From contig NW_027149992.1 of assembly GCF_031143425.1 (NCBI RefSeq), positions 104,709-168,708 on the forward strand: a stretch of 64,000 bases of DNA, given 5' to 3'. The notes beneath the pieces are model-generated. The model saw only the letters and a program-made list of their open reading frames with translations. It searched no databases and was not told the DNA's origin. The position numbers and the translations under genes are program-made. Origin of the DNA: Pleurodeles waltl (taxonomy: Eukaryota > Chordata > Amphibia > Caudata > Salamandridae). The first letter of the stretch is position 1. Each line of letters starts with the position of its first letter. This document shows positions 8,090-20,767 of this stretch, piece by piece.

Positions 8090-10378
8090 GTGACTTGTGT
8101 GGCTCGGACCAGGTTCTGTTACACAGAATCCTTTGCAAACCTCAAAATTTGGCTAAAAAAACACATGTTCCTCACATTTCTGTGGCAGAAAGTTCTGGAA
8201 TCTGAGAGGAGCCACAAGTTTCCTTCCACCCAGCGTTCCACCACGTCTCCCGATAAAAATGATACCTCGTTTGTGTGGGTAGGCCTAGTGCCCGCGACAG
8301 GAAACGCCCCAAAGCGCAACGTGGACACATAAAAGTTTTTGAAAGAAAACAGAGGTGTTTATTGCAAAGTGCCTACCTGTCGATTTTGGCCTCTAGCTCA
8401 GCCGCCACCTAGCGAAACTTTCCAAACCTGTGCATTTCTGAAAACTAGAGAACTAGCGGAATCCAAGATGGGGTGACTTGTGTGGCTCGGACCAGGTTCT
8501 GTTACCCAGAATCCTTTGCAAACCTCAAAATGTGGCTAAAAAAACACATGTTCCTCACATTTCTGTGGCAGAAAGTTCTGGAATCTGAGAGGAGCCACAA
8601 ATTACCTTCCACCCAGCGTTCCCCCACGTCTCCCGATAAAAATGATACCTCACTTGTGTGGGTAGGCCTAGCGCCCACGATAGGAAACGCCCCAAAGCGC
8701 AACGTGGACAGATCCAAATTTTTGAAAGAAAACAGAGGTGTTTTTTGCAAAGTGACTACCTGTAGATTTTGGCCTGTAGCTCAGCCACCACCTAGGGAAA
8801 CCTACCAAACCTGTGCATTTATGAAAACTAGAGACCTAGGGGAATCCAAGATGGGGAGACTTGTGTGGTTCGGACCAGGTGCTGTTACACAGAATCCTTT
8901 GCAAACCTCAAAATTTGGCTAAAAAAACACATGTGCCTCACATTTCTGTGGCAGAAAGTTCTGGAATCTGAGAGGAGCCACAAATTTCCTTCCACCCAGC
9001 GTTCCCCCACGTCTCCCGATAAAAATGATACCTCACTTTTGTGGGTAGGCCTAGCGCCCGCGACAGGAAATGCCCCAAAGCGCAACGTGGACAGATCCAA
9101 TTTTTTTAAAGAAAACAGAGGTGTTTTTTGCAAAGTGCCTACCTGTAGATTTTGGCCTGTAGCTCAGCCACCACCTAGGGAAACCTACCAAACCTGTGCA
9201 TTTCTGAAAACTAGAGACCTAGGGGAATCCAAGATGGGGTGACTTGTGTGGCTCGGACCAGGTTCTGTTACACAGAATCCTTTGCAAACCTCAAAATTTG
9301 GCTAAAAATCCTCACATTTCTGTGGCAGAAAGTTCTGGAATCTGAGAGGAGCCACAAGTTTCCTTCCACCCAGCGTTCCACCACGTCTCCCGATAAAAAT
9401 GATACCTCGTTTGTGTGGGTAGGCCTTGCGCCCGCGACAGGAAACGCCCCAAAGCGCAACGTGGACACATAAAAGTTTTTGAAAGAAAACAGAGGTGTTT
9501 ATTGCAAAGTGCCTACCTGTCGATTTTGGCCTCTAGCTCAGCCTCCACCTAGCGAAACCTACCAAACCTGTGCATTTCTGAAAACTAGAGACCTAGCGGA
9601 ATCCAAGATGGGGTGACTTGTGTGGCTCGGACCAGGTTCTGTTACCCAGAATCATTTGCAAACCTCAAAATGTGGCTAAAAAAACACATGTTCCTCACAT
9701 TTCTGTGGCAGAAAGTTCTGGAATCTGAGAGGAGCCACAAATTACCTTCCACCCAGCGTTCCCCCACGTCTCCCGATAAAAATGATACCTCACTTGTGTG
9801 GGTAGGCCTAGCGCCCACGATAGGAAACGCCCCAAAGCGCAACGTGGACAGATCCAAATTTTTGAAAGAAAACAGAGGTGTTTTTTGCAAAGTGACTACC
9901 TGTAGATTTTGGCCTGTAGCTCAGCCACCACCTAGGGAAACCTACCAAACCTGTGCATTTATGAAAACTAGAGACCTAGGGGAATCCAAGATGGGGAGAC
10001 TTGTGTGGTTCGGACCAGGTTCTGTTACACAGAATCCTTTGCATACCTCAAAATTTGGCTAAAAAAACACATGTGCCTCACATTTCTGTGGCAGAAAGTT
10101 CTGGAATCTGAGAGGAGCCACAAATTTCCTTCCACCCAGCGTTCCCCCACGTCTCCCGATAAAAATTATACCTCACTTTTGTGGGTAGGCCTAGCGCCCG
10201 CGACAGGAAATGCCCCAAAGCGCAACGTGGACAGATCCAATTTTTTTAAAGAAAACAGAGGTGTTTTTTGCAAAGTGCCTACCTGTAGATTTTGGCCTGT
10301 AGCTCAGCCACCACCTAGGGAAACCTACCAAACCTGTGCATTTCTGAAAACTAGAGACCTAGGGGAATCCAAGATGGG
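8090..10378. repeat. Nested three-monomer higher-order repeat, two copies
   Basis: Monomers starting 8090, 8473 and 8856 are followed by the same three types at 9239, 9613 and 9996. Shared private marks are ACATAAAAG in the first of each triplet, CCCACGATAGG in the second and GTGTGGTTCGG in the third. The second triplet is 9 bp shorter because of a deletion at about 9307. The whole arrangement recurs at 14592-16880. Confidence 0.85.
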
Positions 10379-13300
10379 GTGACTTGTGTGGCTCGGACCA
10401 GGTTCTGTTACCCAGAATCCTTTGCAAACCTCAAAATTTGGCTAAAAAAACACAGGTTCCTCAAATTTCTGTGGCAGAAAGTTCTGGAATCTGAGAGGAG
10501 CCACAAATTCCCTTAAACCCAGCGTTCCCCCACGTCTCCCGACAAAAATGATACCTCACTTGTGTGGGTAGGCCTAGCGCCTGCGACAGGAAACGCCCCA
10601 AAGCGCAACGTGGACACATCCAATTTTTTGAAAGAAAACAGAGTTGTTTTTTGCAAAGTGCCTACCTGTAGATTTTGGCCTGTAGCTCAGCCGCCACCTA
10701 GGTAAACCTACCAAACCTGTGCATTTCTGAAAACTAGAGACCTAGGGGAATCCAAGATGGGGTGACTTGTGTGGCTCGGACCAGGTTCTGTTACCCAGAA
10801 TCCTTTGCAAACCTCAAAATTTGGCTATAAAAACACATGTTCCTCACATTTCTGTGGCAGAAAGTTCTGGAATCTCAGAGGAGCCACGAATTTCCTTCCA
10901 CCCAGCGTTCCCCCACGTCTCCCGATAAAAATGATACCTCACTTGTGTGGGTAGGACTAGCGCCCGTGACAGGAAATGCCCCAAAGCGCAACGTGGACAC
11001 ATCCAAATTTTAGAAAGAAAACAGAGGTGTTTTTTGCAAAGTGCCTACCTGTAGATTTTGGCCTGTAGCTCAGCCGCCACCTAGGGAAACCTACCAAACC
11101 TGTGCATTTCTGACAACTAGAGACCTAGGGGAATCCAAGATGGGGTGACTTGTGTGGCTCGGACCAGGTTCTGTTACCCAGAATCCTTTGCAAACCTCAA
11201 AATTTGGCCAAAAAAACACATGTTCCTCACATTTCTGTGGCAGAAAGTTCTGGAATCTGAGAGGAGCCACAAATTTCCTTCCACCCAGCGTTCCCCCACG
11301 TCTCCCGATAAAAATGGTACCTCACTTGTGTGGGTAGGACTAACGCCCGCGACAGCAAACGCCCCAAAGCAAAACGTGGACACATCCAATTTTTTGAAAG
11401 AAAACAGATGTGTTTTTTGCAAAGTGCCTACCTGTAGATTTTGGCCTGTAGCTCAGCCGCCACCTAGGTAAACCTACCAAACCTGTGCATTTCTGAAAAC
11501 TAGAGACCTAGGGGAATCCAAGATGGGGTGACTTGTGTGGCTCGGACCAGGTTCTGTTACCCAGAATCCTTTGCAAACCTCAAAATTTGGCTATAAAAAC
11601 ACATGTTCCTCACATTTCTGTGGCAGAAAGTTCTGGAATCTCAGAGGAGCCACGAATTTCCTTCCACCCAGCGTTCCCCCACGTCTCCCGATAAAAATGA
11701 TACCTCACTTGTGTGGGTAGGACTAGCGCCCGTGACAGGAAACGCCCCAAAGCGCAACGTGGACACATCCAAATTTTAGAAAGAAAACAGAGGTGTTTTT
11801 TGCAAAGTGCCTACCTGTAGATTTTGGCCTGTAGCTCAGCCGCCACCTAGGGAAACCTACCAAACCTGTGCATTTCTGACAACTAGAGACCTAGGGGAAT
11901 CCAAGATGGGGTGACTTGTGTGGCTCGGACCAGGTTCTGTTACCCAGAATCCTTTGCAAACCTCAAAATTTGGCCAAAAAAACACATGTTCCTCACATTT
12001 CTGTGGCAGAAAGTTCTGGAATCTGAGAGGAGCCACAAATTTCCTTCCACCCAGCGTTCCCCCACGTCTCCCGATAAAAATGGTACCTCACTTGTGTGGG
12101 TAGGACTAACGCCCGCGACAGCAAACGCCCCAAAGCGCAACGTGGACACATCCAATTTTTTGAAAGAAAACAGATGTGTTTTTTGCAAAGTGCCTACCTG
12201 TAGATTTTGGCCTGTAGCTCAGCCGCCACCTAGGTAAACCTACCAAACCTGTGCATTTCTGAAAACTAGAGACCTAGGGGAATCCAAGATGGGGTGACTT
12301 GTGTGGCTCGGACCAGGTTCTGTTACCCAGAATCCTTTGCAAACCTCAAAATATGGCTAAAAAAACACATGTTCCTCACATTTCTGTGGCAGAAAGTTCT
12401 GGAATCTGAGAGGAGCCACAAATTTCCTTCCACCCAACGTTCCCCCACGTCTCCCGATAAAAATGATACCTCACTTGTGTGGGTAGGCCTAGCGCCCGCG
12501 ACCGGAAACGCCCCAAAGCGCAACGTGGACACATCCAATTTTTTTAAAGAAAACAGAGGTGTTTTTTGCAAAGTGCCTACCTGTAGATTTTGGCCTGTAG
12601 CTCTGCCGCCACCTAGGGAAACCTACCAAACCTGTGCATTTCTGAAAACTAGAGACCTAGGGGAATCCAAGATGGGGTGACTTGTGTGGCTCGGACCAGA
12701 TTCTGTTACCCAGAATCCTTTGCAAACCTCAAAATTTGGCTAAAAAAACACATGTTCCTCACATTTCTGTGGCAGAAACTTCTGGAATCTGAGAGGAGCC
12801 ACAAATTTCCTTCCACCCAGCATTCCCCCACGTCTCCCGATAAAAATGATACCTCACTTGTGTGGGTAGGCCCAGCGCCCGCAACAGGAAACGCCCCAAA
12901 GTGCAACGTGGACACATCCAAATTTTTGAAAGAAAACAGAGGTGTTTTTTGCAAAGTGCCTACCTGTAGATTTTGGCCTGTAGTTCAGCCGCCACCTAGG
13001 GAAACCTACCAAACCTGTGCATTTCTGAAAACTAGAGACCTAGGGGAATCCAAGATGGGGTGACTTGTGTGGCTCGGACCAGGTTCTGTTACACAGAATC
13101 CTTTGCAAACCTCAAAATTGGGCTAAAAAAGCACATGTTCCTCACATTTCTGTGGCAGAAAGTTCTGGAATCTGAGAGGAGCCACAAGTTTCCTTCCACC
13201 CAGCGTTCCACCACGTCTCCCGATAAAAATGATACCTCATTTGTGTGGGTAGGCCTAGCGCCCGTGACAGGAAACGCCCCAAAGCGCAACGTGGACACAT

Positions 13301-14265
13301 CAACATTTTTGAAAGAAAACAGAGGTGTTTATTGCAAAGTGACTACCTGTAGATTTTGGCCTGTAGCTCAGCCTCCACCTAGGGAAACCTACCAAACCTG
13401 TGCATTTCTGAAAACTAGAGACCTAGGGGAATCCAAGATGGGGAGACTTGTGTGGCTCGGACCAGGTGCTGTTACCCAGAATCCTTTGCAAACCTCAAAA
13501 TTTGGCTAAAAAAACACATGTGCCTCACATTTCTGTGGCAGAAAGTTCTGGAATCTGAGAGGAGCCACAAATTTCCTTCCACCCAGCGTTCCCCCACGTC
13601 TCCCGATAAAAATGATACCTCACTTTTGTGGGTAGGCCTAGCGCCCGCGACAGGAAGTGCCCCAAAGCGCAACGTGGACAGATCCAATTTTTTGAAAGAA
13701 AACAGAGGTGTTTTTTGCAAAGTGCCTACCTGTAGATTTTGTCCTGTAGCTCAGCCACCACCTAGGGAAACCTACCAAACCTGTGCATTTCTGAAAACTA
13801 GAGACCTAGGGGAATCCAAAATGGGGTGACTTGTGTGGCTCGGACCAGGTTCTGTTACCCAGAATCCTTTGCAAACCTCAAAATTTGGCTAAAAAAACAC
13901 AGGTTCCTCAAATTTCTGTGGCAGAAAGTTCTGGAATCTGAGAGGAGCCACAAATTTCCTTCCACCCAGCGTTCCCCCACGTCTCCCGATAAAAATGATA
14001 CCTCACTTGTGTGGGTAGGCCTAGCGCCCGCGACAGGAAACGCCCCAAAGCGCAACGTGGACACATCCAATTTTTTAAAAGAAAACAGAGGTGTTTTTTG
14101 CAATGTGGCTACCTGTAGATTTTGGCCTGTAGCTCAGCCGCCACCTAGGGTACCCTACCAAACCTGTGCATTTCTGAAAACTAGAGACCTAGGGGAATCC
14201 AAGATGGAGTGACTTGTGTGGCTCGGACCAGGTTCTGTTACCCAGAATCCTTTGCAAACCTCAAA
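8193..14265. repeat. Higher-order repeat A, copy 1 (17-monomer, 6502-bp offset)
   Basis: This segment is matched by 14695-20767 at a constant offset of 6502 bp, which is 17 monomers minus the 9-bp deletion both copies carry (about 9307 and 15809). By eye I noted about twenty substitutions over roughly 6.07 kb. The match starts inside the monomer at 8090, after AAAGT versus AAACT near 8192/14694, and ends inside the monomers at 14209 and 20711. Confidence 0.88.
10762..12293. repeat. Two-monomer higher-order repeat, 766-bp period, copies 1-2
   Basis: Monomers starting 10762 and 11145 are repeated at 11528 and 11911. The first type has AATCTCAGAGG with CCACGAATTTCC and AAATTTTAGAAAG; the second has GGCCAAAAAAAC, AATGGTACC and ACAGCAAACG. 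The same doublet pair is present again at 17264-18795 as part of the larger duplication. Confidence 0.88.
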
Positions 14266-14694
14266 AATTGGCTACAAAAACACATGTTCCTCACATTTCT
14301 GTGGCAGAAAGTTCTGGAATCTGAGAGGAGCCACACATTTCCTTCCACCCAACGTTCCCCCACGTCTCCCGATAAAAATGATACCTCACTTGTGTGGGTA
14401 GGCCTAGCGCCCGCGACCGGAAACGCCCCAAAGCGCAACGTGGACACATCCAATTTTTTGAAAGAAAACAGAGGTGTTTTTTGCAAAGTGCCTACCTGTA
14501 GATTTTGGCCTGTAGCTCTGCCGCCACCTAGGGAAACCTACCAAACCTGTGCATTTCTGAAAACTAGAGACCTAGGGGAATCCAAGATGGGGTGACTTGT
14601 GTGGCTCGGACCAGATTCTGTTACCCAGAATCCTTTGCAAACCTCAAAATTTGGCTAAAAAAACACATGTTCCTCACATTTCTGTGGCAGAAAC

Positions 14695-17600
14695 TTCTGG
14701 AATCTGAGAGGAGCCACAAGTTTCCTTCCACCCAGCGTTCCACCACGTCTCCCGATAAAAATGATACCTCGTTTGTGTGGGTAGGCCTAGTGCCCGCGAC
14801 AGGAAACGCCCCAAAGCGCAACGTGGACACATAAAAGTTTTTGAAAGAAAACAGAGGTGTTTATTGCAAAGTGCCTACCTGTCGATTTTGGCCTCTAGCT
14901 CAGCCGCCACCTAGCGAAACTTACCAAACCTGTGCATTTCTGAAAACTAGAGAACTAGCGGAATCCAAGATGGGGTGACTTGTGTGGCTCGGACCAGGTT
15001 CTGTTACCCAGAATCCTTTGCAAACCTCAAAATGTGGCTAAAAAAACACATGTTCCTCACATTTCTGTGGCAGAAAGTTCTGGAATCTGAGAGGAGCCAC
15101 AAATTACCTTCCACCCAGCGTTCCCCCACGTCTCCCGATAAAAATGATACCTCACTTGTGTGGGTAGTCCTAGCGCCCACGATAGGAAACGCCCCAAAGC
15201 GCAACGTGGACAGATCCAAATTTTTGAAAGAAAACAGAGGTGTTTTTTGCAAAGTGACTACCTGTAGATTTTGGCCTGTAGCTCAGCCACCACCTAGGGA
15301 AACCTACCAAACCTGTGCATTTATGAAAACTAGAGACCTAGGGGAATCCAAGATGGGGAGACTTGTGTGGTTCGGACCAGGTTCTGTTACACAGAATCCT
15401 TTGCAAACCTCAAAATTTGGCTAAAAAAACACATGTGCCTCACATTTCTGTGGCAGAAAGTTCTGGAATCTGAGAGGAGCCACAAATTTCCTTCCACCCA
15501 GCGTTCCCCCACGTCTCCCGATAAAAATGATACCTCACTTTTGTGGGTAGGCCTAGCGCCCGCGACAGGAAATGCCCCAAAGCGCAACGTGGACAGATCC
15601 AATTTTTTTAAAGAAAACAGAGGTGTTTTTTGCAAAGTGCCTACCTGTAGATTTTGGCCTGTAGCTCAGCCACCACCTAGGGAAACCTACCAAACCTGTG
15701 CATTTCTGAAAACTAGAGACCTAGGGGAATCCAAGATGGGGTGACTTGTGTGGCTCGGACCAGGTTCTGTTACACAGAATCCTTTGCAAACCTCAAAATT
15801 TGGCTAAAAATCCTCACATTTCTGTGGCAGAAAGTTCTGGAATCTGAGAGGAGCCACAAGTTTCCTTCCACCCAGCGTTCCACCACGTCTCCCGATAAAA
15901 ATGATACCTCGTTTGTGTGGGTAGGCCTAGCGCCCGCGACAGGAAACGCCCCAAAGCGCAACGTGGACACATAAAAGTTTTTGAAAGAAAACAGAGGTGT
16001 TTATTGCAAAGTGCCTACCTGTCGATTTTGGCCTCTAACTCAGCCTCCACCTAGCGAAACCTACCAAACCTGTGCATTTCTGAAAACTAGAGACCTAGCG
16101 GAATCCAAGATGGGGTGACTTGTGTGGCTCGGACCAGGTTCTGTTACCCAGAATCATTTGCAAACCTCAAAATGTGGCTAAAAAAACACATGTTCCTCAC
16201 ATTTCTGTGGCAGAAAGTTCTGGAATCTGAGAGGAGCCACAAATTACCTTCCACCCAGCGTTCCCCCACGTCTCCCGATAAAAATGATACCTCACTTGTG
16301 TGGGTAGGCCTAGCGCCCACGATAGGAAACGCCCCAAAGCGCAACGTGGACAGATCCAAATTTTTGAAAGAAAACAGAGGTGTTTTTTGCAAAGTGACTA
16401 CCTGTAGATTTTGGCCTGTAGCTCAGCCACCACCTAGGGAAACCTACCAAACCTGTGCATTTATGAAAACTAGAGACCTAGGGGAATCCAAGATGGGGAG
16501 ACTTGTGTGGTTCGGACCAGGTTCTGTTACACAGAATCCTTTGCAAACCTCAAAATTTGGCTAAAAAAACACATGTGCCTCACATTTCTGTGGCAGAAAG
16601 TTCTGGAATCTGAGAGGAGCCACAAATTTCCTTCCACCCAGCGTTCCCCCACGTCTCCCGATAAAAATTATACCTCACTTTTGTGGGTAGGCCTAGCGCC
16701 CGCAACAGGAAATGCCCCAAAGCGCAACGTGGACAGATCCAATTTTTTTAAAGAAAACAGAGGTGTTTTTTGCAAAGTGCCTACCTGTAGATTTTGGCCT
16801 GTAGCTCAGCCACCACCTAGGGAAACCTACCAAACCTGTGCATTTCTGAAAACTAGAGACCTAGGGGAATCCAAGATGGGGTGACTTGTGTGGCTCGGAC
16901 CAGGTTCTGTTACCCAGAATCCTTTGCAAACCTCAAAATTTGGCTAAAAAAACACAGGTTCCTCAAATTTCTGTGGCAGAAAGTTCTGGAATCTGAGAGG
17001 AGCCACAAATTTCCTTAAACCCAGCGTTCCCCCACGTCTCCCGACAAAAATGATACCTCACTTGTGTGGGTAGGCCTAGCGCCTGCGACAGGAAACGCCC
17101 CAAAGCGCAACGTGGACACATCCAATTTTTTGAAAGAAAACAGAGTTGTTTTTTGCAAAGTGCCTACCTGTAGATTTTGGCCTGTAGCTCAGCCGCCACC
17201 TAGGGAAACCTACCAAACCTGTGCATTTCTGAAAACTAGAGACCTAGGGGAATCCAAGATGGGGTGACTTGTGTGGCTCGGACCAGGTTCTGTTACCCAG
17301 AATCCTTTGCAAACCTCAAAATTTGGCTATAAAAACACATGTTCCTCACATTTCTGTGGCAGAAAGTTCTGGAATCTCAGAGGAGCCACGAATTTCCTTC
17401 CACCCAGCGTTCCCCCACGTCTCCCGATAAAAATGATACCTCACTTGTGTGGGTAGGACTAGCGCCCGTGACAGGAAACGCCCCAAAGCGCAACGTGGAC
17501 ACATCCAAATTTTAGAAAGAAAACAGAGGTGTTTTTTGCAAAGTGCCTACCTGTAGATTTTGGCCTGTAGCTCAGCCGCCACCTAGGGAAACCTACCAAA

Positions 17601-20600
17601 CCTGTGCATTTCTGACAACTAGAGACCTAGGGGAATCCAAGATGGGGTGACTTGTGTGGCTCGGACCAGGTTCTGTTACCCAGAATCCTTTGCAAACCTC
17701 AAAATTTGGCCAAAAAAACACATGTTCCTCACATTTCTGTGGCAGAAAGTTCTGGAATCTGAGAGGAGCCACAAATTTCCTTCCACCCAGCGTTCCCCCA
17801 CGTCTCCCGATAAAAATGGTACCTCACTTGTGTGGGTAGGACTAACGCCCGCGACAGCAAACGCCCCAAAGCGCAACGTGGACACATCCAATTTTTTGAA
17901 AGAAAACAGATGTGTTTTTTGCAAAGTGCCTACCTGTAGATTTTGGCCTGTAGCTCAGCCGCCACCTAGGTAAACCTACCAAACCTGTGCATTTCTGAAA
18001 ACTAGAGACCTAGGGGAATCCAAGATGGGGTGACTTGTGTGGCTCGGACCAGGTTCTGTTACCCAGAATCCTTTGCAAACCTCAAAATTTGGCTATAAAA
18101 ACACATGTTCCTCACATTTCTGTGGCAGAAAGTTCTGGAATCTCAGAGGAGCCACGAATTTCCTTCCACCCAGCGTTCCCCCACGTCTCCCGATAAAAAT
18201 GATACCTCACTTGTGTGGGTAGGACTAGCGCCCGTGACAGGAAACGCCCCAAAGCGCAACGTGGACACATCCAAATTTTAGAAAGAAAACAGAGGTGTTT
18301 TTTGCAAAGTGCCTACCTGTAGATTTTGGCCTGTAGCTCAGCCGCCACCTAGGGAAACCTACCAAACCTGTGCATTTCTGACAACTAGAGACCTAGGGGA
18401 ATCCAAGATGGGGTGACTTGTGTGGCTCGGACCAGGTTCTGTTACCCAGAATCCTTTGCAAACCTCAAAATTTGGCCAAAAAAACACATGTTCCTCACAT
18501 TTCTGTGGCAGAAAGTTCTGGAATCTGAGAGGAGCCACAAATTTCCTTCCACCCAGCGTTCCCCCACGTCTCCCGATAAAAATGGTACCTCACTTGTGTG
18601 GGTAGGACTAACGCCCGCGACAGCAAACGCCCCAAAGCGCAACGTGGACACATCCAATTTTTTGAAAGAAAACAGATGTGTTTTTTGCAAAGTGCCTACC
18701 TGTAGATTTTGGCCTGTAGCTCAGCCGCCACCTAGGTAAACCTACCAAACCTGTGCATTTCTGAAAACTAGAGACCTAGGGGAATCCAAGATGGGGTGAC
18801 TTGTGTGGCTCGGACCAGGTTCTGTTACCCAGAATCCTTTGCAAACCTCAAAATATGGCTAAAAAAACACATGTTCCTCACATTTCTGTGGCAGAAAGTT
18901 CTGGAATCTGAGAGGAGCCACAAATTTCCTTCCACCCAACGTTCCCCCACGTCTCCCGATAAAAATGATACCTCACTTGTGTGGGTAGGCCTAGCGCCCG
19001 CGACCGGAAACGCCCCAAAGCGCAACGTGGACACATCCAATTTTTTTAAAGAAAACAGAGGTGTTTTTTGCAAAGTGCCTACCTGTAGATTTTGGCCTGT
19101 AGCTCTGCCGCCACCTAGGGAAACCTACCAAACCTGTGCATTTCTGAAAACTAGAGACCTAGGGGAATCCAAGATGGGGTGACTTGTGTGGCTCGGACCA
19201 GATTCTGTTACCCAGAATCCTTTGCAAACCTCAAAATTTGGCTAAAAAAACACATGTTCCTCACATTTCTGTGGCAGAAACTTCTGGAATCTGAGAGGAG
19301 CCACAAATTTCCTTCCACCCAGCATTCCCCCACGTCTCCCGATAAAAATGATACCTCACTTGTGTGGGTAGGCCCAGCGCCCGCAACAGGAAACGCCCCA
19401 AAGTGCAACGTGGACACATCCAAATTTTTGAAAGAAAACAGAGGTGTTTTTTGCAAAGTGCCTACCTGTAGATTTTGGCCTGTAGTTCAGCCGCCACCTA
19501 GGGAAACCTACCAAACCTGTGCATTTCTGAAAACTAGAGACCTAGGGGAATCCAAGATGGGGTGACTTGTGTGGCTCGGACCAGGTTCTGTTACACAGAA
19601 TCCTTTGCAAACCTCAAAATTGGGCTAAAAAAGCACATGTTCCTCACATTTCTGTGGCAGAAAGTTCTGGAATCTGAGAGGAGCCACAAGTTTCCTTCCA
19701 CCCAGCGTTCCACCACGTCTCCCGATAAAAATGATACCTCATTTGTGTGGGTAGGCCTAGCGCCCGTGACAGGAAACGCCCCAAAGCGCAACGTGGACAC
19801 ATCAACATTTTTGAAAGAAAACAGAGGTGTTTATTGCAAAGTGACTACCTGTAGATTTTGGCCTGTAGCTCAGCCTCCACCTAGGGAAACCTACCAAACC
19901 TGTGCATTTCTGAAAACTAGAGACCTAGGGGAATCCAAGATGGGGAGACTTGTGTGGCTCGGACCAGGTGCTGTTACCCAGAATCCTTTGCAAACCTCAA
20001 AATTTGGCTAAAAAAACACATGTGCCTCACATTTCTGTGGCAGAAAGTTCTGGAATCTGAGAGGAGCCACAAATTTCCTTCCACCCAGCGTTCCCCCACG
20101 TCTCCCGATAAAAATGATACCTCACTTTTGTGGGTAGGCCTAGCGCCTGCGACAGGAAATGCCCCAAAGCGCAACGTGGACAGATCCAATTTTTTGAAAG
20201 AAAACAGAGGTGTTTTTTGCAAAGTGCCTACCTGTAGATTTTGGCCTGTAGCTCAGCCACCACCTAGGGAAACCTACCAAACCTGTGCATTTCTGAAAAC
20301 TAGAGACCTAGGGGAATCCAAAATGGGGTGACTTGTGTGGCTCGGACCAGGTTCTGTTACCCAGAATCGTTTGCAAACCTCAAAATTTGGCTAAAAAAAC
20401 ACAGGTTCCTCAAATTTCTGTGGCAGAAAGTTCTGGAATCTGAGAGGAGCCACAAATTTCCTTCCACCCAGCGTTCCCCCACGTCTCCCGATAAAAATGA
20501 TACCTCACTTGTGTGGGTAGGCCTAGCGCCCGCGACAGGAAACGCCCCAAAGCGCAACGTGGACACATCCAATTTTTTGAAAGAAAACAGAGGTGTTTTT

Positions 20601-20767
20601 TGCAATGTGGCTACCTGTAGATTTTGGCCTGTAGCTCAGCCGCCACCTAGGGTACCCTACCAAACCTGTGCATTTCTGAAAACTAGAGACCTAGGGGAAT
20701 CCAAGATGGAGTGACTTGTGTGGCTCGGACCAGGTTCTGTTACCCAGAATCCTTTGCAAACCTCAAA
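14695..20767. repeat. Higher-order repeat A, copy 2
   Basis: This is the second copy of 8193-14265, 6502 bp downstream, including the nested trimers and dimers and the shared 9-bp deletion. Copy-specific differences include GTAGTCC at about 15167 (copy 1 GTAGGCC), CTAACTC at about 16034 (copy 1 CTAGCTC) and GAATCGTTT at about 20367 (copy 1 GAATCCTTT). Confidence 0.88.
17264..18795. repeat. Two-monomer higher-order repeat, copies 3-4
   Basis: The doublet seen at 10762-12293 recurs here with the same marks (CACGAATTTCC and TTTTAGAAAG in odd units, GGCCAAAAAAAC and ACAGCAAACG in even units). These copies were carried along by the 6502-bp duplication. Confidence 0.87.
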
